Positions 1 through 11,081 are shown, numbered from the stretch's first letter. The stretch: DNA of 64,000 nucleotides from Heterodera schachtii (GCA_023374025.1 SIJG01000009.1:155591-219590); one strand, 5' to 3'. Notes: generated by a model not told the origin, from the sequence alone. Program-made: numbers and translations.

Positions 1-513
1 AAGCGCGGCTCGGCGATGCGTCGTCCGGTCAAGCTCAAACCGCTCCTTGGACGACCGAAGGGATCGCGCAAATCGAGGGCAGCGCCGCGCACTGCTGGAC
101 AAAAGCGTGGACGTCCGAAGACCGTGAAAAAAGGCCGTGCGCGACGGGGGAGGAGCGCTGCACAGCAGCAGATGACAACGGCAGATGCAGCCACCAACAC
201 TGACGCAACCGGAGCGGCGACTGTGACAACGGACGCGGCGACCACTGCGACTACTCCAGCGACAACGACGACCGCGGATGGAGCGACGGTGACCAACGCC
301 AACGAACCCGGTGCGACTACGACGGCTGCGACGACCAATACTGAAGCGACCGCTGCGACGACTCCGGCGACCGCGGATGGGGCCGTGGCGACTAACACTG
401 ACGCAACCGGATCGCCGACTGCGACAACGGATGCGGCGACGAACACTGAGGCGCCCGCTGCTGCGACTGCTCCGACGACAACGACGACGACCGCGGATGT
501 GGCGTTGGATTAG
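1..513 (+). CDS. AT-hook-like, Ala/Thr-rich low-complexity protein (5' partial)
   Basis: The frame is open from base 1 to a TAG at 511-513, so the true start is probably outside the window; the first in-frame ATG is at 16. The N-terminal 45 residues are strongly basic and contain GRPKGSRK and KRGRPKTVKKGR, which resemble AT-hook minor-groove binding motifs (core RGRP). The remaining 110 or so residues are low-complexity A/T/D/N repeats of the type TTDAATNTDATG. A DNA- or chromatin-binding role is only an inference from the AT-hooks. The end of this gene and about 170 bases of 3' flank are repeated near 4020-4290, so the locus has been duplicated. GC content is far higher than in the surroundings, as expected for GAC/GCG/ACG codon repeats. 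It could also be an expressed low-complexity protein without DNA-binding function. Confidence 0.55.
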   Translation, partial: KRGSAMRRPVKLKPLLGRPKGSRKSRAAPRTAGQKRGRPKTVKKGRARRGRSAAQQQMTTADAATNTDATGAATVTTDAATTATTPATTTTADGATVTNANEPGATTTAATTNTEATAATTPATADGAVATNTDATGSPTATTDAATNTEAPAAATAPTTTTTTADVALD

Positions 514-1280
514 CATCATGGCACAACAACAGAAGAAGGATAAGAAGTTGTCATTATCGGATTGATCATTTGAATTGTACATATGTGTTTCGTTGATGTG
601 TCTGTTGTATCATGTATCGATCAATATCCGATCACTTGAATTGTATGTATTGGTGATATGCGTGTATGCGGTGTGGATATAAACTAATCAATAGGGCGTG
701 TAATTATATGGATATAAAATCACGAAATATGGCCATAAAATATGGACAACAAATCGCAAAATATGGACATAAAATTGCTAAAATCTCAAAATATGGACAT
801 AAAATTGCAAAATATGGAAATAAATTTTTCCAAATTTAGGGTATACTTTCTCAAAATTTTTACGAAAAATCAACCAAATTTTAGCTTTTTTCTTATTTTT
901 GACATAAATTTATCAATTTTGAAATTTATACAATAGTTTCGATAAAATTTTGACAAAAAAAAACGTTTTTTCTGAAAAATTTTCCGGTCTTTCGGGTCAA
1001 AAATCCCAATTTAGCTGATAGGGGCCGTTCTAATAGAGGTTTTTTGAAAAAATGCCAAAATATGGACATAAAATATGGATAAAAATGCCAAAATATGGAA
1101 AAATATGGAAATATGGACATAAATGGCGAAATATGGAAAAATATGGAAAAAATGGATACATCCTAGAAGCTTCAAACCAAGCTAAAAACATGTTTTTCGT
1201 GCGTTTCAGGCCCCCTACAGTCTAGGAAAAAAATATGGATTTCCATATAATTACAAACATGAAAAAAATAGGTAAAAATT
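514..1280. repeat. AT-rich MITE-like repeat built from ATATGGA units
   Basis: No gene is visible. From about 690 to 1250 the sequence is an array of irregular AAATATGGACATAAAAT units, bounded by inverted ends: TGTAATTATATGGA near 702 and the reverse complement TCCATATAATTACA near 1243. The copy of the flank at 4250-4290 lacks this block. It resembles, in style but not in sequence, the ATGTAAATA-rich hAT MITE at 55239-55892. A clean target-site duplication was not found. Confidence 0.5.
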
Positions 1281-2369
1281 TGGCTCTAGTGCACTTTAGG
1301 AGTCCAGTCGACTTTTATGAGTCCAATCAATGGTTTTTATACAATAACTTTGTTCATGTTCGAACAACCCCTATCTTTTTAGTAGAATTCGAAAGCACAA
1401 CGAAGCTAAATTTATAAAATCTCAACGTTTAGGCAATTACGAAAAAAGATCTGATTAATTAAGTAATTATTGATTTTTTTTCGTTTGTAACTTTCTTAAT
1501 GTTAGAATTCTCTTGTTTTCTCGTATTATTACATCGAATGATACCAAAAAGATAGGTTTAGCTCGAACACGAACAAAATTATTGTAAAAAAACTCGGGAT
1601 TGTCAATTGATTGGACTCATAAAAGTCGATTGGACTCATAAAGCAGGGTTTCTATCGAAAATTTTTCAAAATCAGAAACCATAGCCAAAAAATCAGATTT
1701 GCGGGTCAAAAATCAGGACATTTGGCAAAATTGCTTCAAATCGGTTATTTTTAAAATTTATTCGATCAGAAATGTATCAAATATCATATTTTCGTCTCCC
1801 ATTATCGATTTTAACAATTTTGGGGAGGAAATAAGGCAAACCGTAAATTTCAGTGCATTCGGGGCGCATTTTTCCAAAAAAAAAAAAACTTTTGGTGAAC
1901 GGGCGAGGGAAGGGGGTCCGGCGGTGCCGGTAGGCACAGCCGGAAAATTTTTTGTGATTTCGTTCTGATTTGTTAACAGATTTTCACCAAAAAAGGCCAA
2001 TTTTTGCAATTAAAGGCCAAGCGACGACTTTTCCTTGCGTTTAAAAATGCTTTTTTTTGCCGTAAATTTTTTCAAAATTTTGGGGTATGGACAGGGGAGG
2101 GGCGGGCGTCCGGCGGTGCCGATAGGCGCCGCCGTGAAAAATTTTGCGATTTTTAGTGCAATTTTAACAGAATTTTGTCAAAAAATGACCAAATTTTGCC
2201 AAAAATTATATTTTTTTGATACCTAAATTAATGACTTTATGCCACAAAATTTCAAAAGTATGAAATTTATTTAAGAAATCAGGACAAAATTTGGTCGCTA
2301 CCTCCAAATCAGGACAAATCTGACAAATCAGGACAGATAGAAACCCTGTCATAAAGTGCACTAGAGCCA
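1281..2369. repeat. Foldback element split by a hAT MITE
   Basis: The block starting GGCTCTAGTGCACTTTA at about 1282 reappears inverted as TAAAGTGCACTAGAGCC ending near 2368. Inner segments (GACTTTTATGAGTCCAAT, the TTTGTTCATGTTCGAAC region and ATCTTTTT) also return inverted at about 1545-1640. When the MITE at 1644-2348 is removed, the two arms form a hairpin with arms of roughly 130 nt. No coding potential was recognised. Confidence 0.65.
1644..2348. mobile_element. hAT-type MITE, 705 bp, TSD TCATAAAG
   Basis: The ends are inverted: CAGGGTTTCTATC at 1644 and GATAGAAACCCTG ending at 2348. A perfect 8-bp duplication TCATAAAG flanks it (1636-1643 and 2349-2356). An 8-bp target-site duplication with CAGGG ends is the hAT signature. 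No transposase is present. The inside holds AATCAGGACA repeats and two copies of the GC-box repeat (about 1917 and 2111). Confidence 0.9.
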
Positions 2370-2525
2370 AAAATTTTGCGGGTAAAAAAAGCTATACCTA
2401 CAAAATTCTCATTATTTTCAAAAAAAAATTTTTGCAATCAAAAGGGTCCCCCTTTGGTTTTGTCAACTCTACTCTGATATGAATACCTAAATGGATGGTT
2501 TTGTTTAGGTTTTATCTGCTTAAAT

Positions 2526-3122
2526 CAGGGTTCGGATCGAAAATTTTTCAAAATAAGAACATCAAGGCCAAAAAATAAGATTTTCGGGTCAAAAATAAGA
2601 ACATTTCGCAAAATTGCTTCAAATCAGTTATTTTTACAATTTATTCGATCGAAAATGTATTAAATATTATATTTTCCACCTCCCATGATCATTTTTAACA
2701 ATTTTGGTGAGGAATTAAGCAAATCGTAAATTTCAGTGCATTCGGAATCAAAAAATCAGATTTTTAAACTCTTTTTTTGCGGCGCATTTTCCAAAAAACT
2801 TTTGGTGAATGGGCGAGGGGAGGGGCTCCGGCGGTGCCGATAGGAGCCGCCGGGAAAATTTTTTAAATTTTAATTGCGATTTGTTAACAGATTTTGTCCA
2901 AAAATGACCAAATTTTGCCTCAAATCTTATATTTTCTTGATAAAATATTGAAATTCTGCCATAAAATTTCAAAATTATGAATATATTTAAGAAATAAGAA
3001 CAAAATAAGAACAATAGCCCAAAATCAGAACATTTCTTAGAAATAAGAACCTTTTCATTTTCTAAGATTTGGACCCTCCAAATCAGAACATTTCTTAGAA
3101 ATAAGAACAGATCCGAACCCTG
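2526..3122. mobile_element. hAT-type MITE, 597 bp, TSD GCTTAAAT
   Basis: Terminal inverted repeats CAGGGTTCGGATC and GATCCGAACCCTG are flanked by a perfect 8-bp duplication GCTTAAAT (2518-2525 and 3123-3130). The interior shares layout with the MITE at 1644, with AATAAGAACA repeats replacing AATCAGGACA and one GC-box repeat at about 2829. It is non-autonomous. Confidence 0.9.
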
Positions 3123-3579
3123 GCTTAAATACGCAAAAAAGTGTCATTAATTTGTCAGTCGTTTCAAATCGTATAAATTGCAGAAAGTTGAAGTTTTTTT
3201 TTTGTTCGAATTCATCAAATTCATTCTTTTCCCTTTCTTCTGTTCATTTCCGACCTTTTTTCCAATTTTAATGGTTCTATACCTTTTTTCTTTTTTGACA
3301 ATTTAGCTAAGAGCATAGATTTTTTCGTTTTAATTTCAGGTACGTTAATTTCGATGCAAAAACAGCCTAAAAAATTCTCTAGAGTCCCCCCCCCCCATTA
3401 AGATTTTTACAGGAATTTGCATTTGCCGCTTTCACTCTCTTTTCAAGTCGGCTTTATCCCTGATTTTAATTGTTCCAATTAAATTTTAGGGGTTACACAT
3501 TTCCCTTTCTCCTCTTTCCCCTCTCTGTTGCTATCACAACCCAATTCCAATTCGTCAACAGCTTCTTCTTCACTCATCG

Positions 3580-4126
3580 ATGCGGTGTTTGACTTATGAA
3601 AGATCGGTGATCTTTTCCCCCCATTTTTCATGCGCTTTTTCCGCCCGCCACCATTCATTTTTCCCCTACTCCCCCGTTCAGCGTAATCGTCATACGACTT
3701 CCCGTACTGCTTCGCGGACTCGTCATGTGACTTACGGTACTGCTTCGCGAACTCGTCATGTGACTTCCCGTACTGTTTCGCGAACTCGTCTTGCGACTTC
3801 CAACATTGTTGCTTCGCGAACTCGTCGTGCGACTTCCAGTACTGCTTCGCGAGCTCGTCGTGCGACTTCCAGTACTGCTTCGCGAGCTCGTCGTGCGACT
3901 TCCAATACTGCTTCAACTACTGCTTCTGGCCGTAGTCGCAGCCGTTCAAGACGCCGTAGCAGCGGCCGTGCTCGAGTTCAAGAAGCGGTGCGCCGCACGT
4001 TACGTCAACTATTCCGGAGGTGACGACGACCGCGGATGGGGCGGCGGCGACTAACACTGACACAACCGGGGCTGCGACTGCGACAACGGACGCGGCGACC
4101 GCGGATGTGGCGTTGGATTAGCATCA
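3580..4126 (+). pseudogene. Second copy of the Ala/Thr-rich gene end, with an 11-codon tandem repeat
   Basis: From about 4024 to the TAG at 4122-4124 the sequence repeats the end of the gene at 1-513 (TTTADGAA..TADVALD) and its 3' flank. Upstream, about seven tandem 33-nt units (one 36 nt) run from about 3690 to 3920. They stay open on both strands: the plus strand gives an Arg/Ser/Thr repeat (RTRHVTSRTAS), the minus strand a repeat of KQYWKSHDELA followed by an acidic region. Plus-strand frames do not join simply to the TADVALD frame, so introns or frameshifts must be assumed. Which strand, if either, is expressed cannot be decided here. I rate it a decayed or rearranged copy. Confidence 0.4.
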
Positions 4127-4869
4127 TGGCACAACAACAGAAGAAGGATAAGAAATTGTCATTTATCCGATTGATCATTTGAATTGTACATATATGTTTC
4201 GTTGATATGTCTGTATAATGTATCAATCAATATCTGATCACTTGAATTGTATGTATTGGTATTATGCGTGTATGCGGTGTGGATATAAACTAATCAAAGT
4301 CTTTTAAATTGGACCAAAAATATGAAAAAATGCGTCAAATTCTGCTAGCAAAAGTTATAAAAATTGATCCCTTTTGCGTTCACTCGAATGATACCAAATT
4401 TGTGTGATTTTGACCGTTTTAAAAGGTCAGGTGCCTCCCTTTTCACTCAAACTTTCGAGTTTTAAACCGGTTTAAACGCTTTGCCTTTTTTTGACGGTTT
4501 AGGCGTTTTCAGCAAGAAAACCTATAAAAGTGTTTTTATGAAATTTGGAGTCTGGGACCTATGATGGATATTTACCGAGTACGACAATACCGATGGATTT
4601 TTTTTTGTTGTTGTTTTATCCTTATTAAATTTTTCTTTTTAACTAATTTTATTGTGCTATGCTTTTACAAAAACATTTTTATGAACAAGTCAAAATCATT
4701 TTACAATTCCTAATTCAAAAATCGATCGATCGATCATTTCTTAACAATTCAATCATACCTGAACAAGGGGTGCGCCGAGGTGAGGCTGCGTTGAGAAGCC
4801 TAAAAACAAAAAAGCAGATCAATTGTAATTTTTGAATAATTTATTCACTAACCGGTCGCCGATTTGACG
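4127..4869. other. Intergenic stretch without a recognisable gene
   Basis: The first 165 bases are 3' flank shared with 514-690. The rest is AT-rich and contains one copy of the dispersed motif GAATGATACCAAA at about 4386 and a GATC-rich run (ATCGATCGATCGATC) near 4721. No splice-connected coding segment was seen. Confidence 0.5.
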
Positions 4870-6124
4870 CTAATTATCTATTTGAATGTCAATTCTGTTC
4901 CACTGATCAATGAATTCCCAGCCAATCGCTTCCTTTTCCCATTTTGTCCATTTCATTTCGTCTCGCCCAATTGGACAACGGATCAGCATAAAATGATCGC
5001 TATTTTTAATCCATTTCAATGCTAATTGTTCCCGAGTCAATTCGTTCGTCAGATCAAATGGCACAACGGAGTCAGAACGAACAAACCAAATGACAACAAT
5101 GAAATTAACGGGAGAAGAAACATTGGAAAATGCCTAAAGTATGGAAAATTGATTGAAGAAATGCAAAATACAAATTATGAAATTTTTCGGTTTAAGTGGA
5201 AGACCGATTTTGGCATTTTTTTAAACGAACACCAAAAAACTTAAAGGAGCCAAATAAAAACAATTCGAACTCACCGCTTTGAACGCTTCAATGTTCGCCG
5301 CCAAATTCTCGTCATCCTTCAGCAATACGCACTTGAGCACCTTTGGCACATTGTCCGGTCGGGGAGAGAAAAGCCATTTGGCCACCGATTGTCCATCCGA
5401 TGCCGCGGCACTATCATTGGCCAGGAATTGAGTGAATTCGTAAAAATAGGAGCAGAAAATACGAAGCGATAGACATTCATTGAGAAATGACGAGACGAAT
5501 TTGCGCAAACGGCGGAAAACACTCGGTAACAATTCCATGCCACAAATGCTTTTCGCGATTAGTGGCCAAATGTTGCGCAAAATCGACTCCAAAATACGGT
5601 CATTGGTCGTGTCGATGATCAAATTTATCGGACAGAATGAGGCGAAAAGTTGGCGAAGAAAAGCGATGGCATTTTGGTCGATGTAACTGAATTGGAAAAA
5701 TTGGCTAAATTGTTTTACATAATCACCCAAATTTACGAGATGGTGATGCTTCTGAATCCGACGGTTTTGTGTGGCAATTGAATTTGCGAAATTGGAAATG
5801 GCTTTAAATCGTAATTGACAATTTCCATTTCTTTTGTGCCATTCTCTCCAATTTTGCGTCGAATGCCAATGTGTTTCAGCGTCCATTTGCGCGTTTTGAA
5901 GTGTTCATTCACGTAAAAGTCAAATCGGTGGCTGATCAGCGCAATTCCGAGGCCAAGCTGAGAAGGCGCAAGCAAATCGAACACCGAAAGCCAACAGTCG
6001 GCGGAGATAAAGCTGAAAAAAGTGAAAACAAAATTTAAAATTGAAATTGAAAATTGGCATTTTAATTTTAAATTTTACATTGCTTTTGCCATCTTTTCCT
6101 CGGCTTCTTTTCGTTGTCGGACAT
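4870..6124 (-). pseudogene. F-box-like family A copy A1, frameshifted in exon 1
   Basis: Exons on the minus strand: 6079-6124, 5737-6012, 5275-5686 and 4870-5133. The F-box-like exon reads FISADCWLSVFDLLAPSQLG, followed by the ISHRFDFYVNEHFKTRKW segment. Exon 3 begins YIDQNAIAFL and ends at the AFKA/gtgag donor. Exon 4 holds VVPFDLTNELTREQLALK and the RCPIGRDE segment and stops after RIDIQIDN. Exon 1 is 46 nt instead of the family's 47, so the usual MSDN start is out of frame with the F-box exon; all other exons are open. It could still be expressed from another start. In the wider family an F-box would recruit substrates to an SCF ubiquitin ligase; here that role is inferred only. Confidence 0.6.
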
Positions 6125-6196
6125 TTTGTTGAAATTAAAGCTTTATTTATAACTGTGCTAAAAAATACAACCATTTGTTTAATTGTTGTTAACACT

Positions 6197-6356
6197 TTTT
6201 TTTCGCTCGTTTTAATGAGCGTGTTTCTCACTGTAAAAGTCAAAATGATCAAATTAATTCACATATTGCAATTAGCTAATAATTTGACCGATGCAATGAT
6301 AGCCTAATTAACTCATAAAAGATTTTTATGAAAATATTTGCATGCATTTAACACTT
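6197..6356. repeat. 160-bp repeat shared with 15778-15940
   Basis: Near-identical to 15778-15940, including the hairpin CGCTCGTTTTAATGAGCG. Both copies lie just downstream of minus-strand family A copies (6318-6762 and 16109-17393), so this is probably duplicated 3' flank. Confidence 0.6.
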
Positions 6357-6762
6357 CGTTCATAACGGACCAACAGAAAAAAGTGTTATAGTCAGTTCTT
6401 AATGCAAATTGTTCACGAGTCAATTCGTTGATCAGATCAAAGGGCACAACGGAGTCAGGAAAACTACGAAAGAAAAACCAAATGGAAACGATGAAATTGG
6501 CGGAGGAAGAAGCATTGGCAAAAGCCTGAAATATGGGAAAATAGATTAAAGAAATACAAAATGGGAAATGAAAGCACCGTTTTGAACGGTTCAATCTTCG
6601 TTGACCAATTCCCATCCGTGTACAACGAGCATTTTAACAATTTTGGCACAATGTCCGTACGGGCAGTGAAAAGCCATTTGGCCACCGCTTGTCTAACATT
6701 TTAATTTAATTTTACATTGCTTTTGCCATTTTTTCCTCGGCTTCTTTTCGGTGGTCTGACAT
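6318..6762 (-). pseudogene. F-box-like family A copy A1b, internal deletion
   Basis: Exon 1 (6716-6762, MSDHRKEAEEKMAKA) is intact with its GT donor. About 20 nt into intron 1 the sequence jumps at about 6693 directly into the end of exon 3 (AKWLFTARTDIVPK...), followed by exon 4 (about 6320-6530, FANASSSANFIVSIWF...VPFDLINELTREQ). The F-box exon and most of exon 3 are gone, so no F-box product is possible. Confidence 0.75.
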
Positions 6763-6924
6763 TTTGATGAGGCAAAAAATTTGCTTATTAGAAAAACAGA
6801 AAAAAAATTTGTAAATTAAAAAAAAAGAAAATCCGAGAATAGCAAGGAAATCCTATCCTTTGCTGAAGCAAAAAGGAAGGAAAAAGTGAGTGATGAATGA
6901 AAGAAAATGGAAGGGGAGTGATGG

Positions 6925-6992
6925 CTTTTATAATAAGGCGTCAAAATACGACTGATTATTAAAATCTTCGGCAAAATAAATTAATATAAAAG
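6925..6992. promoter_or_regulatory. Divergent pair of TATA boxes between A1b and A2
   Basis: On the minus strand TATAAAAG (6925-6932) points to copy A1b; on the plus strand TATAAAAG (6985-6992) points to A2. The plus-strand box is followed by GTGGCTGC and CCTCCGCCAC, a block seen downstream of the same box at other family A promoters (18269, 26750, 34826, 40521). Confidence 0.6.
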
Positions 6993-7417
6993 TGGCTGCT
7001 TTTCCTCCGCCACCACTTTTCATTATTATTTCATTCGCCATTTATTTCTTCTTTTCGTCGCTTTCATCCAATTTTTCTCCTGCTGACAATTCCGTCAAAA
7101 ATTACTTTGTACATTTTGTGCATTTCTTTTCGGCATTTTACCTTAAGTGGCTGCTCCTCCGCCATTTTTCATTTTCCATTCGCCATTTAATTTTCATCTT
7201 TTGGTCTGTTGGGTGTTTTTGAATTAATGAATCGAGTCAAAAATTATATATTTCGTGTTTTGGGATTAGAATTGGTCAAAATGGATAAGTATTTCTGTTT
7301 CGCGATCAGAGTTGACCTCGAAAACCTCGGGAAATTGCTGATTTCACATAATTTTTTCATCTTTGCTAAGCCATTTAAATCCTTTGAAAACTGTCTTAAT
7401 CATTCCCTCTCAACAAA

Positions 7418-8661
7418 ATGTCTGACAACCAAAACGAAGCGGAGCAGAAAATGGCGAAAGCAATGTAAAATAAAAATGCCTATTTTCATTTTCCATTTTA
7501 AATTTTGTTTCCCTTTTTCAGTTTTATCTCTGCCGACTGTTGGCTTTGTGTCTTCGATTTGCTTCCGGCTTCCCAACTTGGCCTTGGAATTGCGATGATC
7601 AGCCACCGTTTTGACTTCTACGTGGATGAACACTTCAAGACTCGCAAATGGACTCTTGGATCGATGAAAATCAAAAAGAAGTTCGAAGCGGATGGCACCA
7701 AGGAAATGGAAGTTGTCAATGCCAATTGGGAATCGTTTAGGATTACGCAAAATCCGTTGCCAAAGAGAGTCGTCGGATTCAAAGCCATTTCATTGATGTG
7801 AGATTTTGATGCTTTTCTGTTTTCTAAAACGATTCCTTCATTTTTCACAGGTACTTCAACAACAATGCCATCACTTTTCTCCACCGTTTTCGTCCAATTT
7901 TGGCCGCCCGTCCCATTCATTTGACCGTTGGCACGTACTTCGATGACCGCACTTTGGAGTCGATTTGGCGCAACATTTGGCCCATGATCGCGACAAACAT
8001 TCGTGGCATTCAATTGTCCAAAGAAAGTTTCTACCGTTTGCGCAAATCCGTGCCGTCAATTCTCGACGACTGTCCATCACTTCGTGTTGTCAATGCTTAT
8101 TCCAATGGGTTCTTCACCAAATTTCCATGTGATGACAGTGCCAATGCTTCGAATGGACAAGTGTTGGCCAAATGGCTTTTCACTCCACGTCCGGACAATG
8201 TGCCAAAAGTGTTCAAATGCTGGTTGTACATGAATTTGGGGAATTGGTCGTCAAGGATTGAAGACTTCAAAGCGGTGATTGCGATTTGATTATTTTATTT
8301 GGCATTTTTACGGTCTTTGTGGGGTTTGTTGACTACAAAAATATTTTGGACGATATTTTCAACTCGTTTTTGGCAAAAGTTTATTGGCGCACTTTTATTT
8401 TAGACCTTTGCCAATGCTTCATCTCCCGTCAATTTGATTGTCGTCATTCGATTTCATTTGTCTTTTGATAACTACGTTGTGCCATTTGTTCTGATCAACG
8501 AATTGACCCGGGAGCAATTGACGTTGAAGAAGATGAACGATATCCGCCGTGTTCTTCTGATCCGTTCTCCGATTGTGCGCGACGAAAGCAAATGGGCCAA
8601 ATGGGAAAAGGAAGCGATTGGATGGAACTTTATGGACCAGTGGAATCGGATCGACATCTGA
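7418..8661 (+). CDS. F-box-like family A protein A2 (334 aa, four exons)
   Basis: Exons 7418-7464, 7522-7797, 7851-8274 and 8404-8661 join in frame to 334 codons plus TGA. Exon 1 codes MSDNQNEAEQKMAKA; the 276-nt exon 2 carries the F-box-like block FISADCWLCVFDLLPASQLG then ISHRFDFYVDEHFKTRKW. Exon 3 starts YFNNNAITFLHRF and holds the IWPMIATNI and AKWLFTPRPDNVPK signatures. Exon 4 holds ELTREQLTLKK and WAKWEKEAIGW, and stops after RIDI. A remnant of the tail exon (LLDAMIDPSDQHQK) with its TTTTTAG acceptor persists near 8722, so this clade lost the tail by an in-frame stop. An almost identical copy lies inverted at 25070-26319. The function is not known; an SCF-type adaptor role is inferred from the F-box-like block. 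Confidence 0.75.
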
Positions 8662-8934
8662 GATGGGTCAGTGAATGATGGATTATTCAAATATCCATTT
8701 TTATTGCTTTTTGATTTTTTAGGCTTCTTGACGCAATGATTGACCCAAGTGATCAGCACCAGAAGTGAATGAACGATTTGTTGAGAAATGATCTATTTAA
8801 TTGATATGGAGTTGGATAATGAATTTGAGCATATTTGATGTATATAAAATTGTTGCAGTGATCACAAATTGTATTACCGTATTTTCTCTAATTATCCCCC
8901 AATCTCCATTAATCCCCCAATCTCCAATTATCCA

Positions 8935-9040
8935 CCAGAATCGCCACAGAATGTGTGGCACGGCAATTTGCAGACAGAACAGCTGTGACTTCCTCCGTAA
9001 ATTGCTTTACAAACGCAGCAAAATGATTCCATTGATAAAG
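8935..9040 (-). pseudogene. Possible C-terminal zinc-finger exon of the pogo-like element
   Basis: After a TTTTTTTCAG acceptor the minus strand reads FCCVCKAIYGGSHSCSVCKL then PCHTFCG. The spacing CxxC...HxCxxC...CHxxC resembles a treble-clef or PHD-type zinc-binding module. A stop follows after GDSGG. The acceptor region is a duplicate of the one at about 10300-10353. It is inside the TIR element, so it probably belongs to the transposase. Confidence 0.4.
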
Positions 9041-9081
9041 CTGAAAAAAATGCTAAAATACTTAGGTATGTATGTCATTAC

Positions 9082-9719
9082 TAGGGATGGGAATTTAAGT
9101 CACGAAAAATCTCATAAAAGTCGACTTAAAAAGTCATGAAAAATCGCCAAAAAGTCACGAAAAAGTCATAAAAATGCCAAAAAGTCACAAAAAATGCAAA
9201 AAAGTCATGAAAAAATAACCAAAAAGTCACATAAAATGCCAAAAAAGCACCAAATAAATCCAAAAAAGTCCTGAAAATTAGCCAAATGTAATTAAATCCA
9301 AAAGCCGTTTTAAACATTCTTCGAAAAAAGTAATTTAAAAACGAATAATTTCAACGGAAAAAAAATATTCAAAAGTGTTAGACCGCCAGATTTTTATTTT
9401 ATTTTTTATTTTTTAATCCCCATCATTTGAGTCCTTATGTTATAAGAAATTTCTGTTCTGTCTAGAAGATTGACTTATTTTTCGAAATTTTTCATCACAA
9501 AAAGTCAAATTTTGCCTTAAAAAGTGTAAAAAGTCATGAAAAAAGTCACAAAAACGCAAAAAAGTCATAAAAATCCCAAAAAGTGTAAAAAAGTCAAAAA
9601 AAGTCACAAAAAAATGTAACTTAGAAGCTTCAAACAAAGTGTAGAACACTTTTGAAGTCATTTTAAGGTCATTTAGAGTCAGCAAAAAAAAAGTCATTTG
9701 ACTTAAATTCCCATCCCTA
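9082..9719. mobile_element. hAT-type MITE, 638 bp, nested in the mariner element
   Basis: Ends TAGGGATGGGAATTTAAGTC and its reverse complement are flanked by GTCATTAC (9074-9081) and GTCATTAT (9720-9727), seven of eight bases equal. The interior is an array of AAAAAGTCA(C/T)AAAAA units. Related ends occur near 11480, 24650 and 62620. Confidence 0.85.
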
Positions 9720-9748
9720 GTCATTATTAATAAATATTTTTAACTTTT

Positions 9749-10350
9749 TTATTCGAAGAATATATTTAAACCATAAATAAATAAAACGCCTTTTCTGCAT
9801 CGTTGGACATCCAAGTGTTGTAGAAGTGCCGAATTCGCTCCTTGAACGGCTTGTTCCACGAGACATCGGGAGCCTAGGGAAGAAAAATGAATTTCATTGA
9901 TGACAATTTGAGGCACCGGTCGCTTTCGGTTGACCAGCACGTACGGCTTGAGTTTTTGGCCGTTGTTTCGAGCAGTAAGGCACACCGTCACCCGCATTTT
10001 GTCATGTCCTGTCGTCGCAACTGTCACCTAATTTGTTTGAATAGCTTCATTTCACCTAAAAAACATACATCCTTTGCGCCTTTCTTTTCAATACATCGGT
10101 TGTCCGGGCAATCGAACCAAACAGCCGTCTCGTCCATTGCAAAGATGCCGCCGGGAAAATTGTTCTTCGCCTTTCGTCTTTGTTCAACAAAATTGATGAA
10201 TTTTGCCACCGCTTCTGCATAATTGGTCGGCGGTTTTTGACAAACTGATGTCTTCTTGCGTAGCACGAAATTGTGCCTTTTCAGAAACTTCCGCAGCCAT
10301 CCAATTGTAAAGCTGAAAAAAATGCTAAAATACTTAGGTATGTATGTCAT
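9749..10350 (-). pseudogene. Pogo/Tigger-like DDE transposase fragment
   Basis: The minus strand gives GWLRKFLKRHNFVLR (a CENP-B/Tc5-type helix-turn-helix end), then a linker and FAMDETAVWFDCP with the first catalytic Asp. An intron of about 45 nt (GAT/gtatg..ttag) joins to VTVATTGHDKMRVTVCLTA and KLKPYVLVNRKR, typical of DDE_1 transposases. A piece ending WNKPFKERIRHFYNTWMS is at about 9790-9870. The second and third acidic catalytic residues are not present, so it is defective. Confidence 0.75.
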
Positions 10351-10476
10351 TACGAGTGGACAGAAAAATATGATGGGCTTGGATTTTTAATATTTTTTAA
10401 ATATTTAGCATTTTTAGAATTTTTCATGTAAAATTCACAAATTCTTTAACAAAATTGTAATAAAAATAATTATTAT

Positions 10477-11081
10477 TAGGGATTCTTTTTTTAGGCAAAT
10501 GCCTAAAATTTTTGCGCACTTGATACGCTCAGATAAGCACGAAAAACGCATTTTCCGCATGGTTTGGGGTGTCTACGATGAATTTTATAATGCCTAACTT
10601 TGCCTATTTTGGACTTTTTGTGCTTAATGCCTATTTGCCTATTTTTGTGCCTATTTCGCCATTTTTGGCGCTTTTTTCAGGATTTTTGGAAAAATCCTTA
10701 CCAAAAATGCAATAAAAATTAAAAATACACCCCTAAGAATCGACTTGAAAAAATTTCAGAAATACACCTCTAAGAATTGAAAAAAAATTTTCATAAAAAT
10801 TCGTCCTCAAAAATTAATTATTTTTTCTTCATAAAAATTTTTGTGGTAAAAAATTATTTTTATCGAAAACAACTTTAAAACAATTGAAATATAAGCAAAA
10901 TATTTTTTAAATTAATTTTTACTTGTTTAATACCTAAAAAGCGTTAATAAAAAAACTTTTTTTGCCTATTTTAGTGCCTATTTGATGATTTTTGTGCCTA
11001 TTTGGTGCCTATTTTGCGATTTTTTTCTGCCTTTTTAGGTGCCTATTTCGCGATTTTTTGTGCCTAAAAAAAGAATCCCTA
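10477..11081. mobile_element. hAT-type MITE, 605 bp, nested in the mariner element
   Basis: Terminal TAGGGATTCTTTTTTTAGGC and its reverse complement are flanked by a perfect 8-bp duplication ATTATTAT (10469-10476 and 11082-11089). The interior is rich in TGCCTATTT units. There is no transposase. Confidence 0.9.

Noticed and set aside
311..565. 84-codon Arg/Leu-rich frame overlapping the AT-hook-like gene
   Set aside because: Shifted frame of a GC-rich repeat; no homology and no independent start signal.
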